DNA of 64,000 bases. Source: an uncultured Lachnospiraceae bacterium. GTDB taxonomy: Bacteria > Bacillota > Clostridia > Lachnospirales > Lachnospiraceae. The position numbers and the translations under genes are program-made. Below, in pieces: positions 34,955 to 43,590 of this stretch; the stretch's first letter is position 1, and each line of letters begins with the position of its first letter. The notes below the pieces were generated by a model that saw nothing but the letters and a program-made list of their open reading frames with translations, did no database searches and had not been told where the DNA came from. The stretch is taken from NCBI GenBank assembly GCA_910587765.1, contig CAJUNR010000005.1, positions 79,014 through 143,013 of the forward strand, in the 5' to 3' direction.

Positions 34955-36707
34955 AATATGGACATGCACAAGAGTAGTTCTACCTGTTGTCTTTACAATT
35001 TTATTGCAGATGAGTGTAGATATGAATGTGCCTCCTGAAGAGTCATTTTACAGCAAAGACAAAATTTTTGAAGTTTTTTTGTTTATTATTTTCTGGTACA
35101 GCCTTAAAGTATGGAAAAGCAATAAAAATAATTATAAGCGCTGGAGTTTATTTGTCGGCAGTGTATTAGCTGGCTTTTATGTTCTGGGCTACAATATAGA
35201 AAAATATCTTGATCTTTTTTCACAGTACAACCATAACTGGATGTTGGGAAAATTATTTCTGAAATGGATCGTCTGCTGGTATTGCTTTTCAACTTTGATA
35301 TTGTTTTTTTATAAGAAATTAGATAACTTAAAATATTTGAGGGGGGGGGTAAACGGGAAAATAAAACACATTCCAAAACCGATCAGACAACTATATATCA
35401 TGTTAATATTTGTCGTATGTTGGCTACCTGCATTAATTCAAAATTATCCAGGAATTATTTATGAAGATTCCTGGAACCAGATTTATATGGCGCTGGGAAT
35501 CGAACGGCTTACAATTCATCACCCGATTGTCCACACATTAATTTTGAAATTATGTCTGGTAATATGCCATAATATCGAACACGGAATATTGCTGTATACA
35601 ATGCTCTCTTTTGTTACTGTGATTTTTATTTTGTCCAGAATGATTAATCTCATGTTTGAAGAGGAGTTCGATGTAAGAATCATCCTGTTAGCCGGCCTGA
35701 TATATATTTTCTTCCCATCCATGCCGATGTTTACAATTACAATTACAAAAGACAGCTGGTTTGCAGCATTTGCCGGTCTCTTTCTGATGGAACTATATGT
35801 AGTATCTGTCAGAAAAAAGATTGACTTTCAAAATTGTTTTGGTTTAATGATTTCCGCAGTTGGGGTAGCGTTATTTAGAAAAAACGGTATGTATTTGTTA
35901 ATAGCCACAGGTATTTATTTGTTCATTTATGCATGTATGAAAAGAGTCCGTATGGAAAAAATTCTTTTTATATGTATATTTGCGGTTTTCATTAACTGGG
36001 GCACGGAAAAAGCAGCTCTTACTTTCTTTGAAGCAGGACAAAGTTCTCCCAGAGAAATGCTGTCGTTGCCAATCCAACAGATGGCAAGAATCGAAAAAAA
36101 TATACCGGATCTGAGTACAAAAACAAAAGAGGAAATAGATTCTTTCTACCGAAAGAAAAACAGCTTGGGAGAGTCGTATTATCCATTGATATCTGACACA
36201 GCTAAAAATCTGTTTAGTGAAAGCCGTTTTAAAGGCAGGGAAAAAGAATTTATGTTGTTGAGTTTCCGACTGTTTTCAGCATATCCGGAAGAGTCTCTGG
36301 AGGCATTTATGTGCAATTCTTTTGGATATTGGTATCCTGTCCCGATTAATTGGTATTATGCAAAAAATAAAAATGAACAATTTGATTTATCAGAAACGAT
36401 TCAAAAACATGAGTACCCGCTTAATGTTGATTATGTCTACTTTAATGAATTTAAAAACATAACAGGCCTGGCTCTTTTCTCGAGTCTGGGAATTATCTTC
36501 TGGATCTTTATTATTATAAGCGGATATTTGGCTGCAAATAAAGAATACATAAAATTACTTTTAATAATTCCTCTGTATGCTTTGTGGCTTACCTCGATTG
36601 CTTCGCCTGTTTTTAATGAACTCAGGTATGTACTGGCGATATATACGACATTGCCCATTATTTGTCAATTAGTCATTAGAGAAAGCACTATAAAATTGGA
36701 GAATTAA
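34944..36707 (+). CDS. DUF6020-like polytopic membrane protein with an internal G9 tract
   Basis: A 587-residue protein with about twelve spans. The first outer loop contains YPGIIYEDSWNQIYMALG and LTIHHPIVHTLILK, which I associate with the DUF6020 membrane protein family. The acidic loop residues suggest a GT-C-like fold. The start at 34944 is preferred over an upstream in-frame ATG that lies deep in the preceding gene. Nine consecutive G bases at 35341-35349 fall near codon 133; loss or gain of one would truncate the protein. It lies eight bases upstream of an LtaS-like gene, so joint work on a surface polymer is plausible. The reaction is unknown. Confidence 0.7.
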   Translation: MKNKIWTCTRVVLPVVFTILLQMSVDMNVPPEESFYSKDKIFEVFLFIIFWYSLKVWKSNKNNYKRWSLFVGSVLAGFYVLGYNIEKYLDLFSQYNHNWMLGKLFLKWIVCWYCFSTLILFFYKKLDNLKYLRGGVNGKIKHIPKPIRQLYIMLIFVVCWLPALIQNYPGIIYEDSWNQIYMALGIERLTIHHPIVHTLILKLCLVICHNIEHGILLYTMLSFVTVIFILSRMINLMFEEEFDVRIILLAGLIYIFFPSMPMFTITITKDSWFAAFAGLFLMELYVVSVRKKIDFQNCFGLMISAVGVALFRKNGMYLLIATGIYLFIYACMKRVRMEKILFICIFAVFINWGTEKAALTFFEAGQSSPREMLSLPIQQMARIEKNIPDLSTKTKEEIDSFYRKKNSLGESYYPLISDTAKNLFSESRFKGREKEFMLLSFRLFSAYPEESLEAFMCNSFGYWYPVPINWYYAKNKNEQFDLSETIQKHEYPLNVDYVYFNEFKNITGLALFSSLGIIFWIFIIISGYLAANKEYIKLLLIIPLYALWLTSIASPVFNELRYVLAIYTTLPIICQLVIRESTIKLEN

Positions 36708-36714
36708 TCATATT

Positions 36715-38538
36715 ATGAAAACAAGTAATAAACGCCTGTATCTGAGGATGTATTTTCTTGTATTTATTAACTCCTTCATTAATTTTTTACAATTGGAAAT
36801 CAGTACGGGAAACGGGAGTAATATTGTAGCTTTGAAATATGTACTCCTAAATGTATTAACAATTAGTTTTCTTGAGTTATTAATTATTCTTGTTTTGAGA
36901 AAGTTCTGGCTTGGAAACCTAATATGTGGAATTACTTTTTCGATTCTGTCATTAGTTAACTATTATGTAATTGAGTTCCGCGGAATGCCCGTCACTGTGC
37001 AGGACATCGGTAATATACAAACGGCTTTAAATGTTAGTGGAGCTTATAATGTTAATTTGTCACTTGAATCCTGTCTTATACTAATAATAACAATAATAAT
37101 TGTTATTATTAGTATTCTAATTCGAAAGATAGAAATATCGACCGACAAAAAAAGTAAAACACTTGTAATCGGAGTGGTGTTTTTTATAATTTCAATATAC
37201 ATATACTTTGGATATTTCTCCAAAAACCCTGTTAAACCTCCGAATGTACTGAGTTTAAGTTGGACAGAAGGATATTATGAATATGGTTTCATGTCTTGTT
37301 CGGTAGAAATTCTTTGTAAATCTGTGAGACCTTTAAAAAAAGTACAGGGATATGATCCAGTGGTTGTTGAAGAAATCGCAGATCAGTACCCTTCATCTCC
37401 GAAGAAACCAAAAAACCCAGATATAATTCTTATCTTAAATGAAACCTTTTATGATTTAAATTTAGCGACGAATTCGGATAGCGTTCCGGATGTCGTAGAC
37501 CCCGTGAGATCATATGATATGACACATGGATACGCTTGTGTTCAGGTTTGCGGAGGAGGAACAAGTATCTCGGAATATGAACTTTTGACGAGTAATTCCA
37601 TGCACCTTTTACATGGAGTCACCCCGTTTAATTCTTTGGAATTTAAAAACAGCAATAGCATTGTAAACTATTTAAAGGCTTGCGGGTATTATACATTAGG
37701 TGCCCATCCGGAAAGCAGAGTGAATTACTCGAGGGGCCGGGTATATCCAAGCCTGGGATTTGACCTGATTAAATTCAAAGAAGACTTTACAGACAATGAA
37801 TATTATGCCTCAAGAAATCCGGAAAATGGAGGAATGAATCTTATAACAGATTCTTCCGCATATAAACATTTGATCAATTGGTATGAGCAAATGCCGGAAG
37901 AAAATCCACGTTTTTGTTATCTTCTAACCATGCAGAATCACAGTCCGTATGACTTTTTGGAAGAAAACGAGCAGATTGTTCATAGTGAAGGCAATTTCGG
38001 AGAATATGATGCACAGGTAGATGAATATTTATCTTGTTTATATAAATCATATGAAGCATTTGCAGAATTGGTTGAATACTACAAAGATTCAGAACGCGAT
38101 GTAATCATATGTATGGTCGGAGATCACGCTCCGGTTTTCGTATTGGATATTTTCGACCGCAATGAATTGAGTGCGGTAGAGCGTGATCTGAATCTTTGCA
38201 GCACCCCGTTCTTAATATGGTCAAATCGAGAATTTGAACTGCGTGAATATAAACTCTTCAGCTTGATATATTTAGTTCCAGTTTTGTTGGAGGAGGCTGG
38301 TATACAACTGTCTCCATATTATCAGTATATGTTAAACATGATGGACAAAGCTCCTGTTTTAACTCAGTTAAATCATTATTTTGATAAGGAGTATAATATA
38401 TGTCCATATATAGAAAATGACGCATATACTATGGATGAAATAAAAAATTATTTTTTCATGGAATATAATAACATCTCCGGCAAAAAAAATCGGATTGATA
38501 AAGCCTTCCTGCCGGTTGAACAAGGGAATGAAGGGTAA
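36715..38538 (+). CDS. LtaS-family membrane phosphotransferase/sulfatase-like protein
   Basis: A 607-residue protein with five N-terminal spans (to about residue 180) and an extracellular domain of the lipoteichoic acid synthase family. IILILNETFYDL supplies the first metal site, VCGGGTSISEYELL holds the presumed Thr nucleophile, and CMVGDHAPVF the second metal site. TMQNHSPYDF is also typical. Known members build or transfer glycerophosphate from phosphatidylglycerol. The second such enzyme in the window (9941) is distantly related and has a different tail. It follows the DUF6020-like gene by eight bases. Whether it makes a polymer or modifies a glycan is not decidable here. Confidence 0.88.
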   Translation: MKTSNKRLYLRMYFLVFINSFINFLQLEISTGNGSNIVALKYVLLNVLTISFLELLIILVLRKFWLGNLICGITFSILSLVNYYVIEFRGMPVTVQDIGNIQTALNVSGAYNVNLSLESCLILIITIIIVIISILIRKIEISTDKKSKTLVIGVVFFIISIYIYFGYFSKNPVKPPNVLSLSWTEGYYEYGFMSCSVEILCKSVRPLKKVQGYDPVVVEEIADQYPSSPKKPKNPDIILILNETFYDLNLATNSDSVPDVVDPVRSYDMTHGYACVQVCGGGTSISEYELLTSNSMHLLHGVTPFNSLEFKNSNSIVNYLKACGYYTLGAHPESRVNYSRGRVYPSLGFDLIKFKEDFTDNEYYASRNPENGGMNLITDSSAYKHLINWYEQMPEENPRFCYLLTMQNHSPYDFLEENEQIVHSEGNFGEYDAQVDEYLSCLYKSYEAFAELVEYYKDSERDVIICMVGDHAPVFVLDIFDRNELSAVERDLNLCSTPFLIWSNREFELREYKLFSLIYLVPVLLEEAGIQLSPYYQYMLNMMDKAPVLTQLNHYFDKEYNICPYIENDAYTMDEIKNYFFMEYNNISGKKNRIDKAFLPVEQGNEG

Positions 38539-38580
38539 AACGATTTGATTATCCTGTTCATTCAGAAGTTGTGCTGACTC

Positions 38581-40196
38581 ATGTATAAATGGAAAATAGA
38601 ATCCCCCTTTGTTTGTATGCTGTTTGTTGTATTCATATATATTTGGGTGCGTTATACATTCAGACGATAACCTTCAAGTCATACATGTCCTCTATTCCAC
38701 CGACCTCTCTGTCGACGGCGACTTTGACGATTATTTTGATCTGGCCGCTCTCTATGCTTTGAGCGGCAGTCTGGAACCGACGATTATCGTGGACGGAAAC
38801 AACAGCGGCTTGAAACAGACAGGCGTCGCGGCCATTCGTCGTCTGGCAGAAACGGTTGGCTGGGCCGGTGTTACCGATACTGTGATTGTTGGACGGCGAT
38901 GATAATCTGTCCGCTCCGGATGATTCCTGGTGCAGCATGGAACTGGTAAACGCCCTGGAACAGGCGGGTGGGGGAATTGATGTCGTAACCGTGGGAAGTC
39001 TGCGTGATATCGCAGCTTTATATAACCACTCTCCTGCTCTCTTTGAGAAGAAGGTAGAAAATATCTATGTGTTTGCAGGGGATGCCGAAGGGACTTACGC
39101 GGAATATAATGTGGAACTGGACGAAACTGCGTTTCTGCGCATCATGAATTCCGGGTTGAATATTTACTGGATTCCCTGTTTTCAGAACGGTCTGTTCACT
39201 GCCGGAAACCGCACTTCCTATATGCAGATTCCTCACAGTGAAATCTTTCAGGATACAGATCCGAAACTGCTGAACTGGTTTCTGTACCGTTTTGAAATGG
39301 AAAATACAGACTTTGAAACGTGGAGCCAGACAGAACATGATACAACAGAATTTATGAAAGACATAAGAAATATCTGGATTGCTCCTGAAGATTATCTTTC
39401 CTCTGTTTCTTTAGAAAACGGCGATTATGAAATGATCTTTTCACCGCAAAAGAAACATTTTGCCGGAATTGAAATTTATCTGGTAAACCATCCCGAGGGT
39501 AACAGTGGAAATCTCATTATAACGATTCTGGATGAATCAAATAAAATACTGAATACAATAAAAGTGGATCTGAGCAGAGTTCCTGAAGCGGACTGGTATA
39601 AAGTATATACAAAAGCATATTTAAAAAAGGATGCACACTACACATTAAGATTTTCAGCGGAAGGGTGTATGACTGTGCCTCATCTGCAAAGTGTAAACAG
39701 CGATTATTTACCGGCTGAAACACTGAGCGGAAGTATACTGCTTTCCTATGCATACTCAGAACCGACATTTACTTTCCAAAACAAGGTCATTATATCAATG
39801 TATATCATTGCAATATGGATTTTTATGTGCGGATATTTTATGAATAATGGCCGAAAAAGATATTTTCAGCAAACATCGGTTATAATCTTTATGATTTCTG
39901 TTTTAACATGGAATTATATGTACAATTCCATGGATATTCAAAATGGAAACTTTGCGGGATTCCAGTCCGACAGCGAAACGTTAGTCACAGGTATGCTTCA
40001 GGCTGAGCATACGGTGGAAAATTTAAGAAGCGCGGAGGGGTATGGGCTCGGTAGATACTGTAATTTGAAGGGCTCTTTATTTTCATATGAGTTAACCTAT
40101 ATTACAGACGATAACTGGCTGGATGGGTATTCAAGAACAGACAATAAAATTATAGTTGATTCAAATACCTATAGCAGAAAAGCTGCCTCAAGCTGA
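38581..40196 (+). pseudogene. Nucleoside-hydrolase-like membrane-anchored protein disrupted by frameshifts
   Basis: Three frames carry one gene. Frame from ATG 38581 encodes a membrane anchor (MYKWKIESPF then CMLFVVFIYIWV) and stops at 38670. The next frame, to 38902, reads YSTDLSVDGDFDDYFDLAAL, the calcium-site motif of inosine-uridine nucleoside hydrolases. From about 38890 the third frame continues with DGDDNLSAPDDSW and VVTVGSLRDIAALY, then a beta-rich region and a membrane span near 39785-39840. Removing one G in GTTGGACGG around 38889-38891 restores VIVDGDDNL. The first shift lies between about 38645 and 38670, though a TTG start at 38609 cannot be excluded. It may be a true pseudogene or reflect sequencing errors. 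Confidence 0.65.
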
Positions 40197-40246
40197 TTTC
40201 GGACTAATTTCAAGATAAACTACTACGCCGTAAGGCGGGTTATATG

Positions 40247-40330
40247 TTAAGTTAAGTTAATTGAATCGTGGGTACTGAAGGTACGTACGGTTTTGTGAGA
40301 GGTCGGCAGGCCAAATAACCGCCTGCCTCC
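40247..40330 (+). other. Possible degenerate group II intron 3' remnant
   Basis: The stretch around 40264-40300 can fold as AATCGTG with the complement in TACGGTT and ends GTACGGTTTTGTGAGAGG, resembling the domain V region that ends bacterial group II introns. It is followed by a GGCAGGC/GCCTGCC hairpin. The catalytic triad is not recognisable and no reverse transcriptase is nearby. Nothing else is seen between 40197 and 40364. Confidence 0.3.
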
Positions 40331-40364
40331 TGTTCGCTTGTGTCTGTTTCCGGATAAACAGCAG

Positions 40365-40760
40365 TCAGGCCTGTATTTTAGAAATAAGGGCTTCCTGAAG
40401 AATCTGAGAGAAATTAAGATCCATTGCCATTGCCGCTTCATTCAACCATTCGGGAATGCTCAATGTTTTTTTCACGGCACGAGAACTGGTACGTTTTTTG
40501 TAGGCAAGCATATCAAATTCAATCACAACAAGAAAAGCGTCCTGTTCCGATGTGATTTGTGTGGGATCAGAGGCCGAAGGAATCGGATGCTGTTCGGCTT
40601 CACGGCAGGTTAGTGCAAGCCCCAAGGCGTCTACTGCCATTTCATAAGCTTGTTCCATATCGTCTCCCTGTGTAAGACATTCAGGAAGATCAGGAAAGGA
40701 AACCCAGAAACCTCCTTCTTCCGCTTTGTGAAACAATGCAGGATAAAATAATCTTTTCAT
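40365..40760 (-). CDS. hicB: HicB-family antitoxin
   Basis: A 131-residue protein. Residues 1-60 show the HicB fold: YPALFHKAEEGGFWVSFPDLPECLTQGD and the helix AYEMAVDALGLAL. The C-terminal 35 residues (KKTLSIPEWLNEAAMA then FSQILQEAL) form a ribbon-helix-helix-type DNA-binding tail. It lies 31 bases after hicA on the minus strand, the usual order for toxin then antitoxin in this family. It should neutralise HicA and repress the shared promoter, where a perfect palindrome is seen. Confidence 0.92.
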   Translation of the reverse strand: MKRLFYPALFHKAEEGGFWVSFPDLPECLTQGDDMEQAYEMAVDALGLALTCREAEQHPIPSASDPTQITSEQDAFLVVIEFDMLAYKKRTSSRAVKKTLSIPEWLNEAAMAMDLNFSQILQEALISKIQA

Positions 40761-40791
40761 AATGATACCTCCAACTTTATAGTGACTGGAG

Positions 40792-40980
40792 CTATTTGAG
40801 CCCCGCCTGTTTTAATATGGCCTGCTCCAGCCCCTTTTTTAAACTGGCGCTATGATAAGGAACCTCTGTCTGACGTCCTGTTTTCGTATTCCTCATTTTT
40901 ACATGAGAACCATTCTGGCCGACTATTTCAAAACCATACTTTTTGAGATGCTTTATCATCTCTCGTGGTGTCATTGGCAT
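40792..40980 (-). CDS. hicA: HicA-family mRNA interferase toxin
   Basis: With the start at 40980 (AAGGAG upstream) the protein has 62 residues, the normal size for HicA. It reads MTPREMIKHLKKYGFEIVGQ then NGSHVKMRN, with the catalytic histidine in GSHVKM, followed by VPYHSASLKKGLEQAIL. It has the double-stranded RNA-binding-like fold used to cut mRNA. An in-frame ATG at 41043 lies upstream of the -10 box of the predicted promoter and is therefore unlikely. The gene forms an operon with hicB. Confidence 0.93.
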   Translation of the reverse strand: MPMTPREMIKHLKKYGFEIVGQNGSHVKMRNTKTGRQTEVPYHSASLKKGLEQAILKQAGLK

Positions 40981-41004
40981 TTCAGGTTTCTCCTTTCCTC
41001 CTTT

Positions 41005-41033
41005 ATTATAATACGTAATATTACGTATGTCAA
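41005..41033 (-). promoter_or_regulatory. hicAB promoter with palindromic operator in the spacer
   Basis: On the minus strand TTGACA (41028-41033) and TATAAT (41005-41010) are consensus hexamers with a 17-base spacer. Sixteen of those 17 bases form a perfect palindrome, TACGTAATATTACGTA (41012-41027). Binding there would block RNA polymerase, as expected for HicB autoregulation. Confidence 0.88.
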
Positions 41034-41109
41034 TAGGGCGCATATTCCTAACAGGATAAACTTATAAATCAGCAATCACATCATGCTATTCCGATTTCTT
41101 CAATTTGGA

Positions 41110-41138
41110 TTGAAGAAAAAGCGGCTGTATGATAAAAT
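41110..41138 (+). promoter_or_regulatory. Promoter of the type I toxin mRNA
   Basis: TTGAAG (41110-41115) and TAAAAT (41133-41138) are 17 bases apart. The predicted start near 41145 gives a leader of about 80 bases, long and structured for a 29-residue product. Confidence 0.6.
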
Positions 41139-41172
41139 GTGAGACAGGAAAACCAGAGAGCCGGGCGGCTTA

Positions 41173-41216
41173 CCCTCTTCGGAGGGGCTGAACCCTCCAG
41201 ACGAAAGAAAGGAGGG
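41173..41216 (+). promoter_or_regulatory. Structured leader that can hide the toxin ribosome site
   Basis: CCCTC-TTCG-GAGGG (41173-41186) is a stable UUCG hairpin. Next, CCCTCC at 41193-41198 is the exact complement of GGAGGG at 41211-41216, the ribosome site of the toxin. Pairing would mask it. Leader inhibition of this kind is common in type I toxins. Confidence 0.6.
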
Positions 41217-41223
41217 AATGCCA

Positions 41224-41313
41224 ATGATTACATATTCCGATCTGATACAGACAGGAATTTTCATTGTTGCCCTTGTTGGTCTTTGTTACACGATCTTCAA
41301 GGGACGAAAATAG
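41224..41313 (+). CDS. 29-aa hydrophobic type I toxin (holin-like/TxpA-like)
   Basis: The ORF encodes a 29-residue peptide, MITYSDLIQTGIFIVALVGL plus a short CYTIFKGRK tail. One membrane span ends in a basic stretch, which is the pattern of putative holin-like type I toxins of Firmicutes. GGAGGG lies seven bases before the ATG; an in-frame ATG at 41218 is too close to it. A promoter, a structured leader and a convergent antisense transcript that overlaps its 3' end are all visible nearby, matching the txpA/ratA arrangement. Length alone would not support a gene, but the context does. Confidence 0.72.
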   Translation: MITYSDLIQTGIFIVALVGLCYTIFKGRK

Positions 41314-41408
41314 CCGCCATTACCCCAAATAATGACGGCTATCGCGTGTAGTAATACATTGCATAGTTTGTTTTTCAGGTAAGCCGTGCGTCTCTGGCTT
41401 TCCTTTTC
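41300..41408 (-). ncRNA. Candidate antisense antitoxin RNA
   Basis: On the minus strand TTGCGT (41435-41440) and TAAGAT (41412-41417) are 17 bases apart, giving a start near 41405. The transcript would run about 100 bases and end at the hairpin 41310-41342 followed by TTTT, overlapping the last codons of the toxin. Both ends are inferred. Confidence 0.45.
41306..41342 (-). terminator. Terminator of the candidate antitoxin RNA
   Basis: A stem of 7 plus 5 bp with one mismatch (41310-41322 with 41330-41342), followed on the minus strand by TTTT. On the plus strand no T-tract follows, so it favours termination of the antisense RNA. The toxin stop codon lies inside it. Confidence 0.6.
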
Positions 41409-41636
41409 TCAATCTTACCATATTCCATGGCAGGACGCAAGCGCGAACTGATATTCGGTTTTGTCCAAGTCTTGTAAAAACGGTGATGATAACATATAAT
41501 GAAAAAACGAAGAGAATTTATAAATAACGTTATTCTATTAAGAATCCATTTCTCAGAAGCGAAAGGAAACGGGAAATCTAATATTCTACTCACACTCAAA
41601 ACACCTGGCACTTGGGCAAAAGGAGTACAAATCCGG

Positions 41637-42724
41637 ATGAACACTCTGAAACTTCCCATCGGCATTGAAAATTTTGAAGAAATACGCACGGAAGGATTCT
41701 ATTATGTAGGGAAGAAGAAAAAAAGCAGTACGCCCAGTTAATCCGCATCGACTCCAGCGGCCGGCAGGGATTTGTCATGCCGGAAGAAGTTCTGTGCGGC
41801 AGTCTCAAACTGCTCTCCTCTCTTCTGCACCGGCATTACGGAACGAAAGTGATCCTGCTGATCGATGAATACGACGTGCCGCTGGACAAGGCGCAGCAGT
41901 ACGGTTATTATGAAGAGATGGTCGCCCTGCTCCGCACGATGTTCGGCCTGGCGTTGAAGACCAACAACAGCCTCCAGTTCGCCGTACTGACCGGCTGCCT
42001 GCGGATCGCGAAGGAAAGTATTTTCACGGGTCTGAACAATCTGAAGGCCCGGTCGGTTATGGATGTTCCGTTCTGCGGGTATTTTGGATTTACGGGTACG
42101 GAAGTAAAGGACATGCTGAAATACTACGGTCTTACAGAGCAGCATGCGCAGATCAGGGAATGGTACGACGGCTACCGCTTTGGGGATACGGATCTGTACT
42201 GTCCGTGGGACGTCCTGAACCATGCCGATCTTCTCCGCGCGCAGCCCGGCGCAAAACCGCAGGCCTACTGGATGAACAGCAGCGGCAACGCGATTCTGCG
42301 GACGCTCCTGCAGAAAGCGGCTCCGCAGACCAGACGGGAGCTGGAAGCGCTCGTGAACGGGGAATGCGTCACGAAAAAGATCAGTCAGGAGCCGACCTAC
42401 CGGGAGCTCTACGACAGCATCGACAACCTCTGGAGCGTTCTTTTCACCACCGGCTATCTCACCTGGCGGGAAGAAACGGACCGCAATACCTACCGGCTTG
42501 CCATTCTGAACCGGGAGATCTGGGAAGAGGAAACCGGCATTGTAATTGAGATCAAATACCCGGACAACGGCGATCTCGAGGCCGGCTGCAGGGAGGCGCT
42601 GGAGCAGATCGAAAGAAAACGCTATGCGGAGCGTCTGATGCAGGACGGGATGAAGACGATTCACAAATACGGGATCGCCTGCTATAAAAAAAGCTGCAAA
42701 GTGCAGCTTGGGAAAATCGGGTAG
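41637..42724 (+). pseudogene. Chimeric, twice-deleted copy of the AAA-ATPase/nuclease-like gene
   Basis: The first 72 bases (41637-41708) align with 20374-20445 but differ at many codon third positions, so they derive from a diverged relative. From 41709 the sequence is almost identical to 20772 onward of the full gene. The junction removes the equivalent of 326 bases, including the P-loop, and shifts frame, ending the first frame at 41741. A second deletion of 297 bases (equivalent to about 21583-21879) is in frame and removes the SDIQAEL part of the nuclease core. The remaining open frame from 41777 (315 codons) is unlikely to be active. A promoter-like TTGTAA-17-TATAAT lies at 41472-41500. 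Confidence 0.9.
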
Positions 42725-42743
42725 GGGAGATTCCTCCCCCTGC

Positions 42744-43187
42744 CTATTCCATTATTTTCTTAAATTCAGCAATGATTTTTTCCAGCTTTCCAATCGCCGC
42801 GTTAAAGAGAACGATGTCCTTCTCATCCGGTACTTTCGCGTGGGAATCAAACCGTCCCTCCACATTCAAAATATTCATTGTATGAAGAAAGTCTTCCTGA
42901 TTGATCATTTTGCGCATTTCGATCTCAAAATCGTCGCGCCTGGTACAAAGATGCGTCCATTTTTCGTCTCTTGTCATTCGCTTTTTATTTACATTTTCCT
43001 TATGAAGGATGTACTCTTTGATGACGCCCGTCTGGAAATCATAGTAATCATCCACTTTGCGGATAATTCCGTACCCGATCAGGTGCTGTACCACGGAATA
43101 GTCTTCGGTTGCAAAAAACTGCTGGGCCTGATTGAAATGTTCTTCCATCTTCTTTGTCTCAAGATATAAACCGGAGTTCATAATCAA
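42744..43187 (-). CDS. Hypothetical protein, possibly a C-terminal fragment of an ATPase
   Basis: A 147-residue protein without membrane spans. Its first third reads VVQHLIGYGIIRKVDDYYDF then VIKEYI, which resembles the winged-helix end of some AAA/STAND ATPases (a helix, then a strand pair ending in a hydrophobic motif). The remainder is charged and helical. It starts one base after the HEPN gene stop with no clear ribosome site of its own. It could be a third component of the HEPN/MNT module or a truncated remnant. No family is recognised with confidence. Confidence 0.6.
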   Translation of the reverse strand: MIMNSGLYLETKKMEEHFNQAQQFFATEDYSVVQHLIGYGIIRKVDDYYDFQTGVIKEYILHKENVNKKRMTRDEKWTHLCTRRDDFEIEMRKMINQEDFLHTMNILNVEGRFDSHAKVPDEKDIVLFNAAIGKLEKIIAEFKKIME

Positions 43188-43188
43188 C

Positions 43189-43590
43189 CTATCTGTAATA
43201 TTTCCGGGCGTTTTCTTTCAACTGCTCAAATAATGGGTAATACACTTTTATAATATCCTCAAACTTCTCTTCCGCAAAGGTTCCGTCATAATCATGCGCA
43301 AGCTGATTTCTCGCCCGCAGCATCTGCATCCACTGATCATTATCGATAATTCCGTTGGTGAATGCATGCCGCAGCGTTTCCCGCGGCGACCCAATGGCAA
43401 AGTCAAGAATCCCAAGCTCTTTGATCAAAATATCCTTCATGACCTTCCATGAAATATCAAAGGTAAGACTGAAGTTCAGGACCGTCCCTTCCAGCACAAA
43501 ATCCGCTCCCGGATCGGCATTCCGGCTCTTTTCCAGATTTTTCAGGCTTTTGCAGAAAGTATGATAGCGGTTAATAGATTTGCTTTCCAT
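43189..43590 (-). CDS. HI0074-like HEPN-type protein of a HEPN/MNT pair
   Basis: A 133-residue all-helical protein. Its landmarks NFSLTFDISWKVMKDIL and MLRARNQLAHDYDG are those of the HI0074 family (nucleotidyltransferase substrate-binding protein). RNQLAHDY supplies the Rx4-6H motif of HEPN domains. It overlaps the upstream nucleotidyltransferase gene by 20 bases. HEPN/MNT pairs are known toxin-antitoxin systems in which the nucleotidyltransferase modifies and silences the HEPN RNase. Here the nucleotidyltransferase gene comes first. Confidence 0.9.
   Translation of the reverse strand: MESKSINRYHTFCKSLKNLEKSRNADPGADFVLEGTVLNFSLTFDISWKVMKDILIKELGILDFAIGSPRETLRHAFTNGIIDNDQWMQMLRARNQLAHDYDGTFAEEKFEDIIKVYYPLFEQLKENARKYYR

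Noticed and set aside
41499..41741. 80-codon plus-strand open frame as a separate small gene
   Set aside because: Its second half is the start of the chimeric AAA-ATPase pseudogene; the first half overlaps a promoter-like sequence.
42724..42739. GGGGAG/CTCCCC hairpin as a terminator
   Set aside because: The stem is only 6 bp and lacks a T-tract in either direction.
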